Source: Mycobacterium conspicuum (lineage in GTDB: Bacteria > Actinomycetota > Actinomycetes > Mycobacteriales > Mycobacteriaceae). From it: 64,000 nt of DNA. Of this stretch, positions 36,044-43,651 are shown one piece after another. The stretch is from contig NZ_AP022613.1 of assembly GCF_010730195.1 (NCBI RefSeq), positions 4,402,001 through 4,466,000 on the forward strand. The letters run 5' to 3'. The translations under genes were made by a program, and so were the position numbers. Each line of letters begins with the position of its first letter. Positions within the stretch are counted from its first letter, which is position 1. The notes under the pieces are model-generated. The model searched no databases, had not been told where the DNA came from, and worked only from the letters and a program-made list of their open reading frames with translations.

Positions 36044-36460
36044 TCGGGGTCTCCCTGAAGTTGAAATGCGCTTAGGCACATCGGCGCCAGCACTCGGCGA
36101 TTCGGCTTTAGGCCCCACGGCTGCCCCGATTCCAGGGCGTCGAGGCGCTGTGCATCGTTGTTCACCTATCGATTAACTGTCCAGATCGGGGATGGGCGGG
36201 GATGGGCGGGCCAAATCTGTTCTGCTGCATCAGCTTAGGGTGAGCAAACGGGATGCACCCGGGCCTTAACCATACTCACAGCTTTTTGGAAGCTACCGTC
36301 CAAGCTTCGGGTCGTACACTTATGCCACCGTGAATGCCCAGTGCTATGTCAGGGCTCGGCATCAGGGCCTGCAATGGTGGCCGGCGGTCGCAATCCCCAC
36401 CCGTCGACGAGCTTCGCGCTCCCGCCGGTTTAGTCGGCCGCGCCAGACCCGGGTCACGCC
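36044..36460. other. Divergent intergenic region between two DUF732 genes
   Basis: 417 bp, comparatively AT-rich for this genome, with no credible coding frame. It contains a direct repeat GGGGATGGGCGG at 36187-36198 and again at 36198-36209, and a short dyad AGCTT-TTTGG-AAGCT at 36280-36294. It presumably holds promoters for both secreted proteins; I see no recognised regulator box. Confidence 0.5.
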
Positions 36461-36823
36461 ATGCCAACCGCCCACCCCGTTGCCAAGGTCCTAATCGCCG
36501 TGGCGGTGCTAGCCGTAGGGTCAGCGACGCCGGCCGGCGCTCAAATCGGCCCCGCACCGCAACGACGCACGGTCCAGGATTTCTTCGCCGCGGTGCGGGC
36601 GGCAGGCATCGTCGGAACCGACCCGGCGATGTTGGCGGACGGCTACGACGTGTGCTGGCGGCTTTGGCGGCAGCACAGCCCAGCGAAACAGGTGGCTGCG
36701 GCTGTACAGCGGGACCATCCGCCGCTGACCGCTGAACAGGCGAAGCGATTCGTCATCGCCGCCTACCAGGACCTGTGCCCCGTGCCCGGTGCGTACGACT
36801 GGTGGGCCTACGGCACCAGCTAA
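36461..36823 (+). CDS. DUF732 secreted protein (second)
   Basis: A 120-residue exported protein. The signal peptide (hydrophobic core KVLIAVAVLAVGSATPAG, cleavage near AGA-QI at residue 28) is followed by a DUF732 domain: VQDFFAAVRAAGIVGTDPAM, then DGYDVCWRLW with the first Cys, AAYQDLCPVPGA with the second, and a Trp-rich end. It is clearly homologous in architecture to the divergent DUF732 gene but diverged in sequence. It ends in a 4-nt convergent overlap with the esterase gene. The function is unknown. Confidence 0.82.
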   Translation: MPTAHPVAKVLIAVAVLAVGSATPAGAQIGPAPQRRTVQDFFAAVRAAGIVGTDPAMLADGYDVCWRLWRQHSPAKQVAAAVQRDHPPLTAEQAKRFVIAAYQDLCPVPGAYDWWAYGTS

Positions 36824-38055
36824 CAGCGCCGCGCGTACATTTCGGCGAGGAACCGCTCGACGGCGACCGCGGCATGCGCCGCGCGGGCCGAGCCGAAGAT
36901 CTCGAAAGCGTGCTGCGCGCAAGGCAACTCGGCATAGACGACGGGCTGGCGGCTGACTTCGCGCAACCGCGCGGTGAAGCTGCGGGCCTGTTCGACGGGA
37001 ATCAGCGAATCGTTGCGCCCGTGCAAGACGAAAAACGGCGGCGCGTCCGCCGAAATGTGGGCGATCGGCGAGGCGTTGCGAAACGGCTCCGCGATCTCGG
37101 TGCGGCTCAGCTTGAACACCTGCTTGGCCACCATCGGCACCATCAGCGGGTGCATCGAACTGTCGGTGCGGGTGAAGTCGTAGACGCCATAGAACGGAAC
37201 GGCCGCCTGCACCCGGGTGTCGGCGTCCTCGAAGCCCGGCTGGAACCGCGGATCGTTGGGGGTCAGCGCGGCAAGCGAGGACAGATGCCCGCCGGCCGAG
37301 CCCCCGGTGATCGCGATCCAGTCCGGATCGCCGCCATAGTCGGCGATGTGCTCCTTGGTCCACGCAAGCGCGCGCTTGACGTCGACGATCTGGTCGGGCC
37401 AGGTGGAGCGGGGGCTGAGCCGGTAGTTGATCGCGACGCACACCCAACCGAGCTCGGCCAGATGACTCATCAGCGGATGTGCTTGTCCGCGTTTGTTTCC
37501 CGTCACCCAGGCGCCGCCGGGAACCTGCAGCAGCACCGGCGCGCGGCCGTTGCGATCGAGATCGGGCCGCCGCCAGATGTCCAAATGGTTCCGCGAGCCG
37601 GCGTCCCCGTAACTGATGTCGCCGTCGTGCGCGTAATCGCGGTAGATCCGCAGCATGCGCACCACACCGGGCTTCTTCGCGGTCGCGCCCGAGGCCGCGG
37701 GCCGCTGCCACAGCTCGCGCGACTCACGACACCGATCGATGCCCAGGCCGGCGTCCAGCGCCGCCGTCAGCGGCTGGTCGGCCGTGCGCCCGCTGTGGCG
37801 CAGACCCAGCAGCCCCAGCCACGACAACGCGGACACCGCCAGGCTGAATCGGCGGATCCGCGTCGGCAATCGCCGCAACACCGCCGCCTGCGCGATCAAC
37901 TGTGCCCCCAGCACCTGCATGGGGAGTTCCGAGGCGAACACGCCGTAGCCGAACGCGTACAGCGAGCCGTAGCCGTGCTTGGTCAGCGGACGATATCCGT
38001 TGGCGGTGAACGCGAGCCCCAACACCGATACCAGGACGGCGGCCAGTCGCTTCAT
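36820..38055 (-). CDS. Membrane-anchored alpha/beta-hydrolase (Lip-type esterase)
   Basis: A 411-residue protein. The N-terminal ~100 residues include two or three hydrophobic segments (from residue 5, near 50 and near 75), suggesting membrane anchoring. The C-terminal catalytic domain has VPGGAWVTGNKRG (an HGG-like oxyanion motif with P in place of H), the nucleophile elbow ITGGSAGGH, the acid in HGRNDSLIP and the His in CAQHAFEIF. This is the pattern of HSL-like esterases such as the mycobacterial LipC/LipO type. Its ATG directly follows the stop of the permease gene (TAGATG), so the two are co-expressed. It probably acts on short-chain or envelope lipid esters; the exact substrate is unknown. 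Confidence 0.82.
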   Translation of the reverse strand: MKRLAAVLVSVLGLAFTANGYRPLTKHGYGSLYAFGYGVFASELPMQVLGAQLIAQAAVLRRLPTRIRRFSLAVSALSWLGLLGLRHSGRTADQPLTAALDAGLGIDRCRESRELWQRPAASGATAKKPGVVRMLRIYRDYAHDGDISYGDAGSRNHLDIWRRPDLDRNGRAPVLLQVPGGAWVTGNKRGQAHPLMSHLAELGWVCVAINYRLSPRSTWPDQIVDVKRALAWTKEHIADYGGDPDWIAITGGSAGGHLSSLAALTPNDPRFQPGFEDADTRVQAAVPFYGVYDFTRTDSSMHPLMVPMVAKQVFKLSRTEIAEPFRNASPIAHISADAPPFFVLHGRNDSLIPVEQARSFTARLREVSRQPVVYAELPCAQHAFEIFGSARAAHAAVAVERFLAEMYARRC

Positions 38056-40449
38056 CTAGCTGCTCTCCTGGCCCGTCTCGGCCGGCTCCTCGACCACGTG
38101 GTAGGCCGGGTCGGCCATCCACATGGGCCGGGTGCCGCTCTGACGGGGCTTGCCCGTGATCCGCAACAGCTGGCCGGGTTGGATGTCGGCGCCGCCACGT
38201 CCGGAGCGGAACGTCAGGGTGATGTCGCCGCTGTTGTCGCCGACGACGACCTGCCGCAGGGTGCGCCGGCCCTTGTTGATGTCCTCGACCTCGCTGACCC
38301 GCCCTTCGAAGGTGGCACGCTGCCCGGGGATCATGCCGGCGACCGTGATCACCGACGGCGGGCGCCCCGGGTGCGCCGACTGCGCCGGATGCGCCGGATG
38401 CTCATAGGACTCGATCTTCTGATCGTCGTCCTTTGATACCCACGCTTCGACCTTGTCGAGTTCGCGCGCGACGCGGTGTTCGAGGACGTCGGGATAGGCC
38501 TCCTTGATCCGTGACTCCACGTCGTAGGGCACGATCGTCGCCGCGGCGTCCGGGATCAGGCTGACGGCTTGGGAGATCTTGTCCGCGGTGCGGTCGTGCA
38601 GCAATCTCCCCAGCAGCGGCGCGTAGGTCCGCCGCGGCAACAGCACGGTGACATTGGTGTCGGGTTGTTCGTCGCGGGTCTTGACCACCAGCAGCTGTGC
38701 CGCCCGGTTGATCCGTCGATCCGGACAATCCACCACCCGCAGCGGAGTGTCCAATCCGAAGTGCTCCCAACGCTTCCGCAGCTGCGTGGCGTGCGCCGCG
38801 TCGACCACGAAGTGCACCGCGGTCAATTCGTCGGCCCGCAATCCCCTGCCGTACCGCAGCGCCTCGATCGTCGCGAGGTCGACCGAGTTCACCAGGACCA
38901 GCACTCGGTGCCGCGCGTACTTCACCAAGTCGGGACGGTCCGTGCGGAACATCTCCAAAATGGCGGCCTCGGCCCGATATTCCTTGTTGAGCCGGATCAG
39001 CACCCACACCAGGACGGGGAAGACGACGACCACCAGCCACGCGCCCTCGGTGAACTTCGCCACCGCGAAGATACCCACCACCACCGTCGACAGGATCCCC
39101 GCGGACAGGTTGATCACCAGGCGATGCCGCCAACCGGATTCCCGTTGCGTCAGATGGTGTTTCGTCATCCCGTAGCCGGCCATCGAAAACCCGGTGAACA
39201 CGCCGATCGCATAGAACGGGACCAGCGCGGTGACCGAGCCGCCGGTCAGCACCAGCAACGCCACCGAAAGCGCGGTGAGCACGATGATGCCGTTGGAGAA
39301 CACCAGCCGATAGCCGCGCTTCATCAGCTGCCGCGGCAGAAAGCGGTCTTCGGCAACGAAACTGGCCAACGCGGGGAAGCCGTTGAAGCTGGTATTGGCT
39401 CCGGTGAACAAGATCGCGGCGGTCGCGGTCTGGACGAGAATGTAGAGCACCTTGCCGATCATCCCGTGCCCGAAAACCGCCCTGGCCACCTCCGACAGCA
39501 TCGACGGATATCCAGCCTGATACGGCATGGCGTGGGTGACGTGGGCGAGGTAGGAGACCCCGGCCAACAGGAACCCGAGGATGCAGGCCATCGCGATCAG
39601 CACCCGACGTGCGTTGAGCCCCTGCGGCTTTCGGAAAAGGTCGACGGTGTTGGAGATCGCCTCGACGCCCGTCAGCGACGAACCGCCGTTGGCGAACGCA
39701 CGCAGCAGCACCAGGATGGTCGCGCCCATGACGAGGCCGTTGCCCTGGTGCACCGGAATCGTTCCGGGTATCTGGCTCGGGTCGTAAACCGGCAACTCGC
39801 CGAAGAGCACGCGGAAGATACCGACCACAATCATCAGGCCGACCATGATGACGAAGGCATAGGTCGCCACCGCGAATTGGATTCCGGCCTCGCGCAAGCC
39901 GCGCAGGTTGGCATAGCAGATGAACAGCACCACCCCGACCGTGATGACTAGGCTGTAGGGCCCCAGCACCGGGATGGCCGACACCACCGCGACGGTCCCG
40001 GCGGCGGACTGCACGGCCACGGTGACCACGTAATCGATCAACAGTGCCGCGGCGGCGACCTGCGCCACCTTCGGGCCGAAGTTCTCCCGCGCGACGATGT
40101 AGGAACCTCCGGCGCGTGAGTAGGCCATCACGACCTGCGCGTACGACGCGGCCACCAGCACCAGAATCAGCAGGATCACGCCGGTGATGGGAATCAGCAA
40201 CGTGAACGCCGCCAGCCCGGCGGCGGGCAGCAACTCGATCAGGATCTGCTCGGTGCCGTATGCGGTCGACGAAATCGCGTCGGGCGAAAGTGCGCCCAGG
40301 GCAACAGCATTCGATAGCTTTTCGGATTTGAGGCTCTCGGTAATCAGCGGTCTTCCCAAAAAGACGCGCTTGGCAATGTCCCCGACGGACGCCGGGATCT
40401 GAGGCCCGCCACCCCCGGCACCGGTCGAATTACCAGTCGAATTAGTCAC
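38056..40449 (-). CDS. KimA-like APC-superfamily permease with C-terminal OB-fold domain
   Basis: About 797 residues. Residues 20-480 form a twelve-helix APC transporter (SPDAISSTAYGTEQILIEL at the first helix pair). A cytosolic alpha/beta (USP-like) domain follows, with VLVLVNSVDLATIEALRYGR and TNVTVLLPRRTYAPLLGRLL; this organisation is that of KimA-type potassium importers. After a His/Pro-rich linker (HPAHPAQSAHPG) a separate ~90-residue OB-fold begins: MIPGQRATFEGRVSEVED, VVVGDNSGDITLTF, QLLRITGKPRQSG. The start is GTG 40449, eight bases after AAGGA; ATG 40497 is an alternative. It heads an operon with the downstream esterase. Potassium as substrate is inferred from fold, and the OB-fold could bind a nucleotide second messenger or nucleic acid. 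Confidence 0.82.
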   Translation of the reverse strand: MTNSTGNSTGAGGGGPQIPASVGDIAKRVFLGRPLITESLKSEKLSNAVALGALSPDAISSTAYGTEQILIELLPAAGLAAFTLLIPITGVILLILVLVAASYAQVVMAYSRAGGSYIVARENFGPKVAQVAAAALLIDYVVTVAVQSAAGTVAVVSAIPVLGPYSLVITVGVVLFICYANLRGLREAGIQFAVATYAFVIMVGLMIVVGIFRVLFGELPVYDPSQIPGTIPVHQGNGLVMGATILVLLRAFANGGSSLTGVEAISNTVDLFRKPQGLNARRVLIAMACILGFLLAGVSYLAHVTHAMPYQAGYPSMLSEVARAVFGHGMIGKVLYILVQTATAAILFTGANTSFNGFPALASFVAEDRFLPRQLMKRGYRLVFSNGIIVLTALSVALLVLTGGSVTALVPFYAIGVFTGFSMAGYGMTKHHLTQRESGWRHRLVINLSAGILSTVVVGIFAVAKFTEGAWLVVVVFPVLVWVLIRLNKEYRAEAAILEMFRTDRPDLVKYARHRVLVLVNSVDLATIEALRYGRGLRADELTAVHFVVDAAHATQLRKRWEHFGLDTPLRVVDCPDRRINRAAQLLVVKTRDEQPDTNVTVLLPRRTYAPLLGRLLHDRTADKISQAVSLIPDAAATIVPYDVESRIKEAYPDVLEHRVARELDKVEAWVSKDDDQKIESYEHPAHPAQSAHPGRPPSVITVAGMIPGQRATFEGRVSEVEDINKGRRTLRQVVVGDNSGDITLTFRSGRGGADIQPGQLLRITGKPRQSGTRPMWMADPAYHVVEEPAETGQESS

Positions 40450-40532
40450 GACCACATTCCTTACCCGCGGTTGAGCGTGGCTTGTCTGCAGATGCATTGT
40501 GCCCGTTTACCCCGGCAGGGGCCATGATGCGG

Positions 40533-41663
40533 CTACGCCGTGAGCCGGTGCACCGCGGCCGCGACGCGCTCGTCGCTGGCGGTCAGCGCCACGCGCACAT
40601 GTTGTGCACCGCGCGGGCCGTAGAAATTGCCCGGCGCCACCAGGATGCCGCGCGCGGCCAACCAACCGACGCTGTCCTGGCAGGCCTCGCCGCGGGTGGC
40701 CCATAGATAGAGGCCTCCCTCGGAGTGGTCGACCGTGAAGCCCGCCGAGCGCATGGCCGGCAACAGGGCGGCGCGCCGGCGTGCGTAGCGCCCGCGTTGC
40801 TGCTGCTCGTGGGCGTCGTCGTCCAGCGCGGCCACCATGGCGGCCTGGATCGGCGTGGGCACCATCATGCCGGCGTGTTTGCGCACCGCCAGCAGCTCGG
40901 CGACCAATTCCGGATCCCCCGCGACGAAGCCGGCGCGGTAGCCGGCCAGCGACGAGGTCTTCGACAGCGAGTGCACCGCCAGCAGCCCGGTGTGGTCGCC
41001 CCCGCAGACCGACGGGTGCAGCACCGACAGCGCCACAGACGGCTCTGGATCCCAACTCAATCCCAGGTAGCACTCGTCGGAGGCCAGCACGACACCGCGC
41101 TCGCGAGCCCAGCCGACGACCTTGCGGAGGTGGTCGACGCCCAGCACCCGCCCGGTCGGATTGCTCGGCGAGTTCAGGTAGTAGAGCCCCGGTGACCGCG
41201 GACCCAGCTGGGTCAGCGAATCCGCCCGCAGCACCTGCGCCCCGGCCAGCCGGGCGCCCACGTCGTACGTCGGGTAGGCCAGTTCGGGCACCACCACGAC
41301 GTCGTCGCCGCCCAGTCCCAGCAGCGTCGGCAGCCAGGCGATCAGCTCCTTGGTGCCGATCACCGGCAGGATCGCCGCCTCGGTCAGCCCGGTGACGCCG
41401 TAGCGGCGGGCCAGCGCGGCGGCCGCGGCCTCACGCAGCCGCGCGGTGCCGGCGGTGGCCGGGTATCCCGGCGCGGCGGCCGCGGCGGCCAGCGCCTCTT
41501 GAATCAGGGGCGCGACCGGGTCGACCGGGGTGCCGACCGACAGGTCGACGATGCCGTCCGGATGAGCCTCGGCCAGCGCCTTGGCGTCGGCCAAGGTGTC
41601 CCAGGGGAACACCGGCAGCGACGCCACGACGGCGGACCGGCCCCTCCGGGCCTGATCAGGCAC
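40533..41663 (-). CDS. dapC: Succinyldiaminopimelate transaminase (actinobacterial DapC type)
   Basis: A 376-residue PLP-dependent class I/II aminotransferase. Visible are the substrate-pocket LSVGTPVDP, GYPATAGT, the YYLNSPSNPTGRV Asn-Pro motif, the cofactor Asp/Tyr in SDECYLGL, and the Schiff-base Lys in HSLSKTSSLAGYRAGFVAG. In lysine/meso-diaminopimelate synthesis the enzyme transfers an amino group from glutamate to N-succinyl-2-amino-6-ketopimelate, feeding peptidoglycan. It lies eight bases downstream of fdxC in the fixed mycobacterial fdxC-dapC order (Rv1177-Rv1178). The start is GTG 41663. M. tuberculosis has a paralogue, Rv0858c, also called DapC, so the in vivo share of this reaction is unclear. 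Confidence 0.85.
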   Translation of the reverse strand: MPDQARRGRSAVVASLPVFPWDTLADAKALAEAHPDGIVDLSVGTPVDPVAPLIQEALAAAAAAPGYPATAGTARLREAAAAALARRYGVTGLTEAAILPVIGTKELIAWLPTLLGLGGDDVVVVPELAYPTYDVGARLAGAQVLRADSLTQLGPRSPGLYYLNSPSNPTGRVLGVDHLRKVVGWARERGVVLASDECYLGLSWDPEPSVALSVLHPSVCGGDHTGLLAVHSLSKTSSLAGYRAGFVAGDPELVAELLAVRKHAGMMVPTPIQAAMVAALDDDAHEQQQRGRYARRRAALLPAMRSAGFTVDHSEGGLYLWATRGEACQDSVGWLAARGILVAPGNFYGPRGAQHVRVALTASDERVAAAVHRLTA

Positions 41664-41671
41664 CAGCGCGC

Positions 41672-41998
41672 TCAGTCACCTTCGCCTTGCGGCGGCAGGT
41701 CCTTGACCACTTGCGGGTCGTTCTCGGTCATCCCGACCTTGGCCGCGCCGCCCGGCGAACCCAGCTCGGCGAAGAAGTCGGCGTTGATCTGGGTGTATTG
41801 GCTCCACTGCTCGGGCACGTCGTCTTCGTAGTAGATCGCCTCGACGGGGCAGACCGGTTCACACGCACCGCAGTCGACGCATTCGTCGGGGTGGATGTAG
41901 AGCATCCGAGCGCCCTCGTAAATGCAGTCGACCGGGCACTCCTCTATGCATGCCTTGTCCTTGATGTCGACGCAGGGTTCCGCGATCGTGTACGTCAC
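41672..41998 (-). CDS. fdxC: 7Fe-type ferredoxin
   Basis: A 108-residue bacterial ferredoxin. The N-terminal cluster ligands are spread as C9, C17, C21 and C25 (EPCVDIKDKAC then EECPVDCI), the insertion-containing arrangement of a [3Fe-4S] cluster. The second motif CVDCGACEPVCP binds a [4Fe-4S] cluster. The acidic C-terminal tail is typical of mycobacterial FdxC. It serves as a low-potential electron carrier, plausibly for P450s or other oxidoreductases. The start is GTG 41998 with GAGGAG nine bases upstream. It heads the fdxC-dapC operon and is divergent from the TB8.4 gene. Confidence 0.95.
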   Translation of the reverse strand: MTYTIAEPCVDIKDKACIEECPVDCIYEGARMLYIHPDECVDCGACEPVCPVEAIYYEDDVPEQWSQYTQINADFFAELGSPGGAAKVGMTENDPQVVKDLPPQGEGD

Positions 41999-42376
41999 AG
42001 ACGTCTCCTCAACGTTCCTTCGTGTGCTAATCGGTGGGCTGCTGTTGCTTCACCCGTCTACGCCCTGCGGCGCCAGTAGGCAAAAGCGTTTGGGTTACTG
42101 ATACTAGACGTTGCACATACACGTCAACCATCTGCCACGCCCCTCGCCTACAGGGTGCCGAAACCGTGGCCGCACTGTCCGCAATTTCATCGATCGTGAC
42201 CAGCGCCACAGGGGCGCTGACCTGCACACCGTTATGTTTGCGTCCGCGTCGGCGATATGCGCTGTAGCGGGAGGAAGTCTGGGGGGCCTGGTAACCTCGA
42301 GTCCAGACGACAACCGCTGAGAAAATTGTCGTCGCCGTCTTTGTCGGCGGTGCAGATTTTGGGGAAGGGTCCACAC
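41999..42376. other. Divergent intergenic region fdxC / TB8.4
   Basis: 378 bp without a credible gene. A perfect 8-bp inverted repeat, GACGACAA (42306-42313) and TTGTCGTC (42326-42333), lies 43 bp upstream of the TB8.4 start with a 12-nt purine-rich loop. It could be an operator or a 5'-leader hairpin. The fdxC side has an AT-richer stretch around 42085-42110 that may hold its promoter. Confidence 0.45.
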
Positions 42377-42712
42377 ATGGTGAGGCTGTCGTTGACGAGA
42401 ATTGCCGCCGCGGTCGGCGGTCTGACATTGGCGTTGACCGCGGGAACGGGAGTCGCGTCCGCGGATCCCATGGATGCGATCATCAACACCACCTGCAACT
42501 ACGGACAGGTCATGGCCGCGCTCAACGCCACCGACCCGGGGGCCGCCGCCCAGTTCAACCAGTCGGCGATGGCGCAGGGCTACCTGCGCTCATTCCTCGC
42601 CGCCCCGCCGCCGAAGCGCGCGCAGATGGCCCAACAGATCCAGGCTTACCCGCAGGCCGCGCAATACGTTGGGCTCGTCCAGCAGGTCGCCGCGGTCTGT
42701 AACAACTACTGA
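42377..42712 (+). CDS. TB8.4: TB8.4 family secreted hemophore-related protein
   Basis: A 111-residue secreted protein. The signal peptide (MVRLSLTRIAAAVGG, hydrophobic to about 24) has a cleavage site VASA-DP near residue 29. The mature protein has two Cys residues (INTTCNYGQV and AAVCNNY, next to last), predicted to be disulfide-linked, around four amphipathic helices. The family relates to the Rv0203 hemophore group, but haem binding by this member is not evident from motifs. It is the counterpart of Rv1174c, a known culture-filtrate antigen. The start is ATG 42377 with GGGAAGGG upstream. Confidence 0.92.
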   Translation: MVRLSLTRIAAAVGGLTLALTAGTGVASADPMDAIINTTCNYGQVMAALNATDPGAAAQFNQSAMAQGYLRSFLAAPPPKRAQMAQQIQAYPQAAQYVGLVQQVAAVCNNY

Positions 42713-42717
42713 CCACA

Positions 42718-43497
42718 TCAGTAACCGCTGAGCAGGCCGCGCACCCGGCCCAAAGTTTCGGGCCCGACGCGGCTGCAGATGCGCGCCGGGTCGGCCGGTC
42801 GGCGACCCCACAGCAGTAACACCCGGGCCGCCGCGTCGGTTTCCAGGGTGGCCGCGCCCTCGGGGTCGGCCAGGGCAATGGCGGTGTGATCGACGTCCGC
42901 GCTGACGACGACGTCTTGATTGAGTTGCGAGGCGCCGTCGACGCGCAGTCGGGCATCGATACGCTGGCCCGGCGCAAGGTTTTTGGCGCCCTTCGCGAGC
43001 AGCGGGCGTCCCACCGCGACGACGCTGTGCGTCGTCATCCAGGGCTCGCTCAGCGGTGCGGCCACTCGACCATCGCCATCACCGGTGATGTCCCAGCCGT
43101 GCAGGACGAGTTCCTCACGCATGTGCTCGGCGAACCACGGCGCCTTCATGGTGCGGCCGGTCCACGCGACGTCGGTGTCGGCGGGGATTTCGTCGGCCGC
43201 CTCCGCGACCTCGTTCAGGGCCGCCATCCGCTCCTGCAGCGCGGTCCACAGGTCCGCGTCGTTCAGCGCGCGCAGCGGGCCTTCGCGCTCCTCGAAGTTG
43301 CGCGTGCCGACGGGTTCGCCCGCCAGGTGCGCGCCCAGCACCCGGGCCAGTTCCTCGGCGTTACCGGCTTGATGGACGACGATGTCGCGCACCGTCCAGG
43401 CCTCGCACCAGGTGCCGGCATCGGGCCGGCGCCGTTGCACCGCATCCGCGAAAGGCTGCCATTCGGGAAATCGGTCGTGATCTATTTGTCGCCCCAT
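42718..43497 (-). CDS. Maleylpyruvate isomerase / DinB-like family protein (mycothiol-dependent family)
   Basis: A 259-residue protein with the N-terminal MDMPI/DinB helical bundle: DAGTWCEAWTVRDIVVHQAG and EELVLHGWDITG, whose His residues are metal-ligand candidates. An MDMPI C-terminal region follows (DARLRVDGASQL, LETDAAARVLLLWGRRP). Family members use mycothiol as cofactor in isomerisation or thiol-transfer reactions, and mshB in the same window shows the organism makes mycothiol. The actual substrate is unknown. It is convergent with TB8.4 five bases away; start ATG 43497. It replaces fadH/Rv1176c seen at this position in M. tuberculosis. Confidence 0.8.
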   Translation of the reverse strand: MGRQIDHDRFPEWQPFADAVQRRRPDAGTWCEAWTVRDIVVHQAGNAEELARVLGAHLAGEPVGTRNFEEREGPLRALNDADLWTALQERMAALNEVAEAADEIPADTDVAWTGRTMKAPWFAEHMREELVLHGWDITGDGDGRVAAPLSEPWMTTHSVVAVGRPLLAKGAKNLAPGQRIDARLRVDGASQLNQDVVVSADVDHTAIALADPEGAATLETDAAARVLLLWGRRPADPARICSRVGPETLGRVRGLLSGY

Positions 43498-43525
43498 GGT
43501 TGGCGGTATACCCGCGCGTAAGGCA

Positions 43526-43603
43526 TTGACTGTGAAACGTCGGCTTTGATTGTGCAGCCTGGGCGGAAATTCGCCCGAAATCCCGCCAACGTTTCACACT
43601 CAA
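43526..43603. repeat. Gapped palindromic element upstream of the isomerase-family gene
   Basis: Outer arms 43526-43540 and 43589-43603 match at 14 of 15 positions as inverted repeats (core TGTGAAACGT / ACGTTTCACA). Inside, GGGCG (43561-43565) pairs with CGCCC (43572-43576). It sits in the 154-bp gap between fbiC and the downstream gene, both leftward, and could be a processing hairpin or a dispersed element. Its nested architecture matches the elements at 13571 and 51368. Confidence 0.6.
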
Positions 43604-43651
43604 CGCTGAAGTTGCCGTGAGGCCAACGCCGAAGCCGCGCCGAAGCCGCCC

